Source: Burkholderia cenocepacia (GTDB lineage Bacteria > Pseudomonadota > Gammaproteobacteria > Burkholderiales > Burkholderiaceae). Taken from it: a stretch of DNA of 64,000 bases. Of the stretch, positions 1-7,038 are shown piece after piece. Numbering within the stretch: position 1 is the stretch's first letter; each line of letters begins with the position of its first letter. Below the pieces are notes generated by a model. It made no database searches. It was not told the origin of the DNA and saw only the letters and a program-made list of their open reading frames with translations. The position numbers were made by a program, and so were the translations under genes. The DNA is taken from NCBI RefSeq assembly GCF_014211915.1, contig NZ_CP060042.1, forward strand, positions 62,001-126,000. The letters are read 5' to 3'.

Positions 1-8
1 GCCGTACG

Positions 9-1700
9 CTAGACTTTGCGTGCCTCAAATGCCTGATCGAACTGCCGCGCCCGCCGGATCTCATCGCCGTGCAGGTAGGTCGACGTCGTCGAGATCGACG
101 CATGACGGAGATTGTCGCGCACCATGATCAGCTCGGAGCCACGGGCCAGCGCGTGCGTCGCGTGTGTGTGCCGCATCCAGTGTGGGCTTGCGCGCCGAAG
201 CTTCTCGGCCGTTGCGGGCCGTTCATCCTGGATCGCGTCGGCCGCAAACCGAAAGAAGCGCCGCAGCACGCGCCAGAGCCGTGTACTCTCGATGCCGGCG
301 CCGTCCTCCTCGAGGTTCGCGACCAGCGGTGTGGCTGGGTCCCAGCGGGACGGCGTCACCGGCAGCCCTCGCTGTACGAGAGACTGATCGAGCGCGGATC
401 GCGCCAGCGCAGGCAACGCCACCTTGCCGAGTTTGCCGCCCTTGCCGATTACGTGCAGCCAGTGATCGCCATGTTCGTCGCGCCGGATGTCGCCGAGTGT
501 GGCGCCGACGAGCTCACTGGCACGCAGGCCGGTCGCGTAACCGAAGTCGAGTAGGAAGCGCAGACGGTGCGCGGCCGGCGCGCCCCAGCCATACGACCAC
601 TCCAGCCCGTCAGCCAGTGCGCGGATCAACAGCCACTCGCCTTCGGTGAAGCCACGGGCAACATCCAGCCCCGTACGCGCCGCGGCACCGCGCACCTTGA
701 CGCCCGCAAACGGATTCGCCAGCACATAGCGCTGCTCGACCAGCCAGCGGAACATCGCCGACAGGACCGTGAGCGCATACGCTGCCGAACGTGCCGACAG
801 TGGGCCGCTGAACGGACGCCATTCGACACTGTGCCGCGGCCGCGACGGTCCGACCCAACGCTCGCGTGGCGTTGGTCGCCGCAAGAAACCGCGATAGGCG
901 ATCGCATCGTCGGTCGTCAGCGACGACAACGGCCGGCCGCGTTCGACAATGGCCCACAGGATCAGCCGCTCGGCCTCTTTCCGATAGGCGCGCTGGGTAG
1001 CTGCCGACTCGTGAAGCGAAAGCCAGGACTGGATGGCCTCATAGTCGTTCGACGCGCTCAGCAGACAGGCCACCTGCGGTGCCCGGAACTGCCCGCGCGA
1101 TCCGTCGACCTCATGCGGCACGCGAATCTGCTCCCACGGCACGATGACGCTGGATGGTGCAGAGGCGATCAACTCGCGTGCCCGTTCGGTCAGCGCCGGA
1201 TGCGCGGCGAAGAACGCTTCGACATGCCGCGCGCCGGCGACGCCGAGACCGTCGATCGCTGACCACCAGCGGCGGCGTCGCGGAATCCGTACGGTCAGGT
1301 CCGCGAGCGTTCGGATGCCGTGGGCCCGCAGGGCCGCGACGACGCGTGGCGGTAACCATGCGCCGATTTCGTCCGAGATGTGCGGCTCGGGCACGGGGAG
1401 ATGACGCAGCGCGTCTATCGCCCGGGCAACGACGTCCGCCGATGCGTTTGAGGGACGGTCGACGAACGCAGCAGCGAGATCTTCCCGGTGACGCACTCGC
1501 GCGTACGCGACGAGCCGCCGGCGAATTCGGCCGAGGATGCTACGCGACGACGCGCCGGATGCCCGCCGGTCGCCAAGATAGCGGGCAACAGCGGCACGCG
1601 CGTGCAGCCCGGCGTACCAGCTGCGCAGTGCCGCAAGCTCCGCTTCGTCAGGGAAGGCGTGCTTGATCTCGTCGACGGAGCGGGTCTCACGCGTTTTCAT
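9..1700 (-). CDS. Tyrosine recombinase / phage-type integrase with long N-terminal extension
   Basis: 563 aa. The C-terminal half has the full catalytic set of a tyrosine recombinase: Arg393 in GLRASE, Lys420/423 in GKGGK, His507-x-x-Arg510 in PHWMRHT, His533 in LRHAS and the nucleophile Tyr542 in STTSTYLH. Residues about 220-320 form a SAM-like core-binding domain (ATQRAYRKEAERLILW). The first ~200 residues are an Arg-rich helical extension similar in style to the DUF3701 extension seen on some Burkholderiales integrases (that assignment is from memory, not tested). Such enzymes integrate elements or resolve cointegrates. It stands divergent from the detoxification cluster and no attachment site is evident beside it. 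It could be the resolution module of the Tn3-type element whose transposase lies at 7-10 kb. The gene appears intact; start ATG at 1700. Confidence 0.9.
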   Translation of the reverse strand: MKTRETRSVDEIKHAFPDEAELAALRSWYAGLHARAAVARYLGDRRASGASSRSILGRIRRRLVAYARVRHREDLAAAFVDRPSNASADVVARAIDALRHLPVPEPHISDEIGAWLPPRVVAALRAHGIRTLADLTVRIPRRRRWWSAIDGLGVAGARHVEAFFAAHPALTERARELIASAPSSVIVPWEQIRVPHEVDGSRGQFRAPQVACLLSASNDYEAIQSWLSLHESAATQRAYRKEAERLILWAIVERGRPLSSLTTDDAIAYRGFLRRPTPRERWVGPSRPRHSVEWRPFSGPLSARSAAYALTVLSAMFRWLVEQRYVLANPFAGVKVRGAAARTGLDVARGFTEGEWLLIRALADGLEWSYGWGAPAAHRLRFLLDFGYATGLRASELVGATLGDIRRDEHGDHWLHVIGKGGKLGKVALPALARSALDQSLVQRGLPVTPSRWDPATPLVANLEEDGAGIESTRLWRVLRRFFRFAADAIQDERPATAEKLRRASPHWMRHTHATHALARGSELIMVRDNLRHASISTTSTYLHGDEIRRARQFDQAFEARKV

Positions 1701-1983
1701 GATCGCCAGTTTAGATGCATTTCGATGATGGGCAGATAATAACTCTTATCAGTCCAGCATCGTGCGTACACGTATGCTCGCTTTTCAGTCGCGCTCGTTA
1801 CTCGGCCAGTACCCGCGGAATTGGCTAGCTTTATCGGCTCAACCCGCTTTGCCCCAAGGAAACAGATGCCGACGCGCAGGAAGCGCCGACTGAACCACCG
1901 AGTCGACACGGTGAGCGGGCCCTGAGATGGACACGCATTGACTGAGTCGCTTCGGTGCGGATTCAACAGCAAATCCTGAGGAC

Positions 1984-2029
1984 TTGACAGGCCCAAAAGT
2001 CCCGACTAGGATTCAACCAACTAGTTGGT
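1984..2029 (+). promoter_or_regulatory. Sigma-70 promoter with overlapping TetR-type operator (O1)
   Basis: TTGACA at 1984-1989, a 17-nt spacer and TAGGAT at 2007-2012 make a near-consensus promoter. A perfect 14-bp palindrome ACCAACTAGTTGGT occupies 2016-2029, just after the -10 box and over the likely transcription start. The same 12-bp core recurs at 4039-4050, and a variant lies at 3296-3309 before the tetR gene, so this is the likely operator of that regulator. The remainder of the 1701-2056 gap shows no gene. Confidence 0.75.
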
Positions 2030-2056
2030 AGGTAAAAACTCAAAACAGGAGGTTCT

Positions 2057-2851
2057 ATGCAAGGCATGCAATTTGAGGGTCGCAAACTCTTGGTGGTCGG
2101 CGGGACGAGCGGCATCGGCCTTGAAACTGCCCGGATGGTCGCCGAACAAGGTGGTACCGTAGTCGTCGTGGGCAGTCGAGCAGAAAAGGCTGAGGCGGCT
2201 CGTGAGCAACTGGCGGCAATCGCTGGAGAAGAGCGGGCGATCGCCCTTACGGCGGATCTCTCCGATTTCGCCAGCGTACAAACGCTCATCGCCAAACTGG
2301 CGCAGGAACACAGCAACATCGACCTGCAGGTGAATGCCGCCGGGATCTATTACCCGAAGGCTTTCCTCGAGCATGCGCCGGCGGACTACGACAATTTTCT
2401 CAGCTTGAACCGTGCGCTCTTCTTCATTACCCAGCAGGTTGCGGCGTCGCTGGTCGCTCGAAAGGCGCAGGGTTCGATCGTGAATGTGACGGCTGTCGCC
2501 GCTAGGCAGGCCGTCGAAACCATCGCAGCCTCGGCCTATTCGATGGCCAAAATTGGCCTGGACGCGCTGACACGGCACGCTGCAGCGGAATTGGCCGAAC
2601 ACGGTATCCGCGTCAATGCCGTCAGCCCGGGCATCGTGGAGACCCGGATCTTCGAACGGTTCATTCCCGGCGAGCAGTTGGATGGCGCACTGAAAGACTT
2701 CAATAATTTCCACCCCCTCGGGCGAAACGGCACGCCGCGCGACGTTGCGGAGGCGATCGTTTTCCTCCTTTCGGACAAGGCCTCTTGGGTCACCGGCGCG
2801 GTCTGGGATGTGGACGGCGGTGTCATGGCGGCTCGCAAACTCGGAAAGTAA
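2057..2851 (+). CDS. Short-chain dehydrogenase/reductase (SDR)
   Basis: 264 aa, preceded by a strong AGGAGG ribosome site. The Rossmann cofactor motif GGTSGIG is at residues 15-21, NAAG at 94-97, and the catalytic Tyr162-x3-Lys166 in AYSMAK. The usual catalytic serine region reads NVTAVAA (residues 144-150), so Ser seems replaced by Thr/Ala; that may alter activity. The C-terminal [11 protein letters not shown] is typical of classical SDRs. It is the first gene of an operon with the AhpD-like gene 32 bp downstream, under the O1 operator. An NAD(P)H-dependent carbonyl reductase removing a reactive aldehyde or quinone fits the neighbours; the substrate is unknown. Confidence 0.9.
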   Translation: MQGMQFEGRKLLVVGGTSGIGLETARMVAEQGGTVVVVGSRAEKAEAAREQLAAIAGEERAIALTADLSDFASVQTLIAKLAQEHSNIDLQVNAAGIYYPKAFLEHAPADYDNFLSLNRALFFITQQVAASLVARKAQGSIVNVTAVAARQAVETIAASAYSMAKIGLDALTRHAAAELAEHGIRVNAVSPGIVETRIFERFIPGEQLDGALKDFNNFHPLGRNGTPRDVAEAIVFLLSDKASWVTGAVWDVDGGVMAARKLGK

Positions 2852-2883
2852 TTTTCCACAACGCATTGACAGGGTGAATTGAA

Positions 2884-3219
2884 ATGGAAAGAAAGTGGAC
2901 CGACAAACTGGCAGCGCTGATCACGCGTGTGGGTGCGTTCTCCAAAGCGAACGCGCCGGTCGCCAGTGCGTTTCATAAGCTGGAGAAGGCGACCCGGGAA
3001 AGTGATGTTCTCGACGCCAAGACGCACGAACTGATCTCGTTGGCGGTGGCCGTCACCACTCGCTGCGATGGTTGTATCGCCGCACATGCTGGCGCCGCGA
3101 AGAAGGCCGGTGCCAGCAAAGAGGAAATCGCAGCGGCCCTGGGCACCGCGATCGCTCTCAATGCAGGGGCGGCATACGTCTACTCGGCTCGTGCATTTGA
3201 GGCATACGAGGAGTTGTAA
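2884..3219 (+). CDS. Carboxymuconolactone decarboxylase / AhpD-like protein
   Basis: 111 aa, the usual size of a one-domain AhpD/CMD-family protein. The motif RCDGCIAAHAGAAKKAG carries the redox CxxC pair and the following His that in AhpD forms the peroxidase active site. Proteins of this type reduce peroxides or act as thiol redox partners in the cytoplasm. It follows the SDR gene after 32 bp and shares its promoter. The exact function (peroxidase or decarboxylase) cannot be told from sequence, but the CxxC/His set favours the thiol-dependent peroxidase type. Confidence 0.88.
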   Translation: MERKWTDKLAALITRVGAFSKANAPVASAFHKLEKATRESDVLDAKTHELISLAVAVTTRCDGCIAAHAGAAKKAGASKEEIAAALGTAIALNAGAAYVYSARAFEAYEEL

Positions 3220-3295
3220 GTTGCTCAATTCGCCCGGCGACGCTACGCCTTGACGCGGCAGACGGGTTCGATAGGCGCTGCGGGGGCTTGACGGA

Positions 3296-3309
3296 CTACC
3301 AACTGGTAG
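3296..3309. promoter_or_regulatory. Probable operator variant upstream of tetR (O2)
   Basis: CTACCAACTGGTAG has arms CTACC and GGTAG and keeps the ACCAACT half-site of the perfect palindromes at 2016 and 4039, as if AGTT had been lost from the centre. A further half-site, TAGTTGGG, lies at about 3347-3354. Both are between the AhpD-like gene and the tetR start codon, so they suggest autoregulation. Confidence 0.5.
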
Positions 3310-3374
3310 GCAGCCTTGAGCTATCGCCAGATATGGCGCACTTTCTAGTTGGGCTTAGACAGTCAGGAGAATGT

Positions 3375-3938
3375 ATGGCAATCGGGACACGGGACGCATT
3401 GGTACACGCAGCAGAAGGACTGATGCGCACCAGGGGATACGCGGCGTTTAGTTACGCGGACCTCGCCGAGGCGGTGGGAATCAAGAAGGCAAGCATTCAC
3501 CACCACTTCCCCACGAAGGAAGACCTGGGAATTGCCATCGTCGAAGAGTATGTCACGAGGGTACGCGGCGAGTTCGAGCGCATTGAGCTCGAATATCCAG
3601 ATGCGAAAGGTCGTTTGGGAGCATTTTTCCTTGCCTTTCGTGCCAGTAGCGACGGCGGTTTGCTGCCGCTTTGCGGCGCGCTGGCCGCCGAGATGGCCGC
3701 ACTTCCATCGGGGCTGCAGCAACTCACGCATCGGTTTTTCGAGTTGCAACTCCATTGGCTGACGGCAATTCTGGACAAGGGCGTGGCAAACGGCGAGATT
3801 CCGCCCGGGGCCAGTACGAGGAAAAAGGCTTTTCTGCTGCTGAGCGTCCTCGAAGGAGCCAGCTTCATCAACTGGGCAACGAAGGAGAACGATTCGTTCG
3901 ACGACGACATCATTCGACTTATTGTCGAGGAGATCTAG
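3375..3938 (+). CDS. TetR-family transcriptional regulator of the detoxification cluster
   Basis: 187 aa from ATG 3375, which has AGGAG 5 nt upstream; an in-frame TTG at 3288 exists but lies upstream of and across the operator-like sequence, so I prefer 3375. The N-terminal helix-turn-helix reads YADLAEAVGIKKASIHHHFPTKEDL, the hallmark of TetR repressors of the NemR/AcuR type. The C-terminal region is the ligand-binding domain. Three copies of one palindromic motif (2016, 3296, 4039) surround this gene, before the SDR operon, before itself and before the DsbA-like gene, so it probably represses all three and is released by an electrophile or oxidant. Cys residues that could sense are present (for example in LPLCGALAAEM). 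Confidence 0.9.
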   Translation: MAIGTRDALVHAAEGLMRTRGYAAFSYADLAEAVGIKKASIHHHFPTKEDLGIAIVEEYVTRVRGEFERIELEYPDAKGRLGAFFLAFRASSDGGLLPLCGALAAEMAALPSGLQQLTHRFFELQLHWLTAILDKGVANGEIPPGASTRKKAFLLLSVLEGASFINWATKENDSFDDDIIRLIVEEI

Positions 3939-4038
3939 TCGCGCGCGTCGCGCCCCGAAAGCAACATCGTTTTGGCAGAAATCTTCGGAACCGTCGTCCG
4001 GCTTGGCATGGTTCCGTATTTTTTAACCTTTCTGCCTA

Positions 4039-4050
4039 CCAACTAGTTGG
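4039..4050. promoter_or_regulatory. TetR-type operator (O3) upstream of the DsbA/FrnE-like gene
   Basis: CCAACTAGTTGG is a perfect 12-bp palindrome identical to the core of O1. It lies 65 bp before the start codon of the FrnE-like gene. Flanks are TA on the left, GTGT on the right. Confidence 0.65.
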
Positions 4051-4114
4051 GTGTATCGGGCCGACTAGTCCGATTGTTCGGCAGCCCGCCCTTTTGACTC
4101 TGAGGAACGGAAAC

Positions 4115-4795
4115 ATGAAGAAAGTCAGCGTAGAAGTTTGGTCCGATTTCGCATGTCCTTGGTGCTGGATCGCCAAGCGGCGATTCGAAAAGGCCGCGCA
4201 TGAATTGCAAGGGCAAATCGAAGTAGTCGTCACCCCGAAGTCCTACCGCCTTGCAAAAGGCATGGCGCCGGTGGCCATTCGGGAGGTAATCCATCGGAAA
4301 TTTGGCAACGCGGCTGCGGCAGAACAGATGATTTGCGCGGTCATCGAAAGTGGTTCCAGGGAAGGGTTGATCTACAACTTCGACACCATGCGCTTTGGGG
4401 ATACCAGCGATGCACATGCTCTGGTCAAGAGCATCGACGCGCCGGAGGACAAACAGCGAATCGTCGAGCGACTCTATCAGGCAGCTACCACCGACGGCGT
4501 CAACATCTTCAACAGAGACGCGCTCGCCTCACTTGCACGAGAGGCGGGCCTATCCGAGATCCCGTTGGATTTCGACTCCCTTCAAATTGCCTCGGAAATC
4601 GAACGTGACGAGTGGGAGGCAAACAGGATCGCCAATGGGGTGCCTCTTTTCGTATTCAACGGCAGGGTTCGGCTGTCGGGCGCGCGCGAAGTGGCCGTGT
4701 TCGAAAAAGCGCTGATCGAGGCGGCGGTCGATGTGGCCGAGCCGAGCGCCGACATCGTCGGTGCAAGCTGCGGTATCGATGGCTGTACTGCCTGA
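4115..4795 (+). CDS. DsbA-family oxidoreductase, FrnE-like
   Basis: 226 aa from ATG 4115, with GAGGAACGG as ribosome site. No signal peptide, so it is cytoplasmic. The active site is CPWC in SDFACPWCWIAKRRFE near the N-terminus, followed by a helical insert and the cis-Pro loop GVPLFVFN (about residue 175) typical of FrnE/2-hydroxychromene-2-carboxylate isomerase-type DsbA proteins. The tail CGIDGC provides another Cys pair as seen in FrnE relatives, which act in oxidative-stress tolerance. It is preceded by operator O3 and followed by osmC and an Old Yellow Enzyme gene in the same direction. Confidence 0.88.
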   Translation: MKKVSVEVWSDFACPWCWIAKRRFEKAAHELQGQIEVVVTPKSYRLAKGMAPVAIREVIHRKFGNAAAAEQMICAVIESGSREGLIYNFDTMRFGDTSDAHALVKSIDAPEDKQRIVERLYQAATTDGVNIFNRDALASLAREAGLSEIPLDFDSLQIASEIERDEWEANRIANGVPLFVFNGRVRLSGAREVAVFEKALIEAAVDVAEPSADIVGASCGIDGCTA

Positions 4796-4928
4796 TTTTG
4801 CGGACGCTTCGCGACACTTCCGGGCCGTAAAAAGCGGAGTCAGTAGTACTCGGCGGGCGCGAACCGTCGTATAGAAGTTTTCTCGAGTTTATTCGTGCGC
4901 ACCAGCGCATTCATTTAGGAGTATTGAC

Positions 4929-5489
4929 ATGAGCAACAAAATGAACGGCATCGACGTGGCTGCTCTGCAGGAATTTGCGCAGGGTGTCGCTGAGACAACG
5001 GATGCTGTGAAGCGCAGCGCCCGGTTCAACGTCAAGACGAAATGGGAGCACCAAACGCGGTCCGTCGCGACAGTAAGCCGGTATTCACTACTCGGAGTGG
5101 AATACCCACGTCACTTCGAAATTGCGGCCGACGAGCCCATCGAGTTCCTTGGTCAGAACTCTGCACCGAATCCCCAAGAACTGCTTATGGCCGCACTCAA
5201 TGCGTGTCTGTCGGTGGGCTATGCCGTCAACGCAGCCGCAATGGGCATTCAACTCCTCAGTCTCGAGATCGAAACTGAGGGGGAACTCGACTTACGCGGC
5301 GTGCTGGGCCTGGACGACACCGTCAACCCGGGCTACGACCAAGTGAGCTATGTCGTTCGCCTGCACACCGACGCTCTGCGTGAAAAAGTCGAAGAACTCC
5401 ACAAGATCGTTACCAAGACCTCGGCCAATCTGGCGAATTTCTCGCGAGCCATTCGCATGGTACCGAAACTGGAAATCCTGGAGGCGTAG
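4929..5489 (+). CDS. OsmC/Ohr-family protein
   Basis: 186 aa, ribosome site TAGGAG 7 nt before the ATG. The central NPQELLMAALNACLSVGYAVNAAAMGI is the OsmC signature with the conserved peroxidatic Cys in NAC. The second redox Cys of classic Ohr is not obvious, so this is an OsmC-like member of uncertain chemistry. The family reduces organic hydroperoxides using thiols in the cytoplasm. It lies 133 bp after the FrnE-like gene with no operator palindrome of its own, so it may be read from the upstream promoter. Confidence 0.85.
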   Translation: MSNKMNGIDVAALQEFAQGVAETTDAVKRSARFNVKTKWEHQTRSVATVSRYSLLGVEYPRHFEIAADEPIEFLGQNSAPNPQELLMAALNACLSVGYAVNAAAMGIQLLSLEIETEGELDLRGVLGLDDTVNPGYDQVSYVVRLHTDALREKVEELHKIVTKTSANLANFSRAIRMVPKLEILEA

Positions 5490-5566
5490 TTTTACGCCAT
5501 TTCTAAAGCAGACCGAAATCGCGCGACGCACGCTGCGCCGCGCTCCCTACTCAATAGAGATGCACG

Positions 5567-6669
5567 ATGAGCAAATTGTTCACTTCCTACGACATGGCCG
5601 GCGCCATCCTGTCCAACCGCGTGGTCATGGCACCAATGACTCGCACCCGGACAGTCGATAACGTTCCGAACGACCTGACGGCCGTCTATTACGCGCAGCG
5701 GGCGTCCGCCGGTCTTATCATTACCGAGGGCCTGCCGATTTCCGACGAAGGCCGCGGCTATCTGTATACCCCCGGCTTGTACACCGACGAGCAGACCAAC
5801 GGCTGGCGCAAAGTCACGGACGCGGTACATGCGAAAGGGGGAAAGATCTTTGCGCAACTGTGGCATGTCGGAAGAATGTCGCATACATCCCTCCAACCCG
5901 GCAATGCCGCTCCGGTGTCCTCGGGTGAAGTGCCGGCGACCAACACAACCGTCTATGCCTGGATCGAGCCTGGTAAAGCCGGTCCCGTCGCACCGAGCGT
6001 TCCCCGAGCACTGAGTACGGAGGAGGTCCGGCGTGTAACGAAAGACTTCGTCGCATCGGCACTTCGAGCGATCGATGCCGGTTTTGACGGAATCGAACTC
6101 ATGGCGGCGAACGCCTTTCTGTTCGATCAGTTTCTCAGCAGCAAACTCAACACCCGCACCGACGAGTATGGCGGCTCCATCGTAAATCGACAGCGATTCC
6201 TTCTCGAAACCATCGATGCTATCGCAGACGCGATCGGCGGCGGTCGGGTCGGCGTTCGGGTATCGCCCTTCGGACGTCTATACGATTTGCAACCGTATGC
6301 GGACGAGGAAGAAACTTGGATGAGCGTCGCGGCGTCACTCAATGACCGAGAGCTGGCGTACGTACATCTGAATTATCAACCCACCATCACCGGCGTCGAA
6401 GTCCCCACCAATTTCATCGCCCGCTTCCGGGAGGCCTATCGGGGCACGCTGATCGCGGCAGGGGGTTTAACCGCGAGCTCGCCGAAGCGGAGTTGAAGAC
6501 GGGTCATCACGACCTTATCGCGTTCGGGACCCCGTATATTGCCAATCCCGACCTTGTCGAAAGGATGCAGAATGGATGGCCCCTCGCGGAGAGCGATCGC
6601 TCAACGTTCTATGGCGTCGTCGGTTCCAAGGGCTACACCGATTACCCTGCTTACCAGAACCACGTCTGA
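5567..6669 (+). pseudogene. Old Yellow Enzyme (NemA/XenB-like) with frameshift and altered active site
   Basis: The reading frame from ATG 5567 gives an OYE-family flavoprotein (MSKLFTSYDM..., KIFAQLWHVGRMSH, NTRTDEYGGS). At the G run 6461-6465 one G seems missing: the frame stops at 6496, while the next frame continues FNRELAEAEL...FGTPYIANPDLVERM...YTDYPAYQNHV to a stop at 6669, exactly the normal OYE C-terminus. Restored length is about 367 aa, normal for the family. The motif that should read H-x-x-N-G-Y is M179-A-A-N182-A-F184, so the His that binds the carbonyl and the Tyr proton donor are both changed. The His/Tyr changes are independent of the frameshift. The homopolymer position means a sequencing error is possible. 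Family role: NADPH-dependent reduction of electrophilic alkenes and nitro compounds. Confidence 0.85.
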
Positions 6670-7038
6670 GTGGTCGCGATCTCTTGCGTCGCGGGGCAGC
6701 ACTTCCTCCGCGACGCGGCTGATCCGTGAACCGGCGCCTTCGTATCCCTGATATTGAGGAACCGCCAAAGGCTCTAGCGTCGGTGTGATCACGACTCTCT
6801 GCACGGTGGAAGTACTCGCGTCGGGACGCGACGGCGATCGAGCCGCTCAAATGTTGTCGCACCCCCTCAAGGCGAGTGGCACAGCGTCACTCAATTGAAA
6901 CGGTCCGCTGGTCAACGAGTTGCCATGGCGCGAGATCGATCGGTTCGCCGGCGTCGGTGGCGCCGATCGTGTTGCGGTGGCATTGCCGGTATGGCTCCAA
7001 GTTTCTGGCCAACATAAGTACGAATTCGTTGCTACGCT
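6670..7038. other. Intergenic, no convincing gene
   Basis: 369 bp between the OYE gene and the Tn3-type transposase. Short open frames exist on both strands but none has a recognisable motif or good start. I searched for the left inverted repeat expected of the transposon (GGGTCGG start) and did not find it here. Confidence 0.5.

Noticed and set aside
3288..3374. TTG start giving a longer TetR protein
   Set aside because: It overlaps operator-like sequence and lacks a ribosome site; ATG 3375 has AGGAG at 5 nt.
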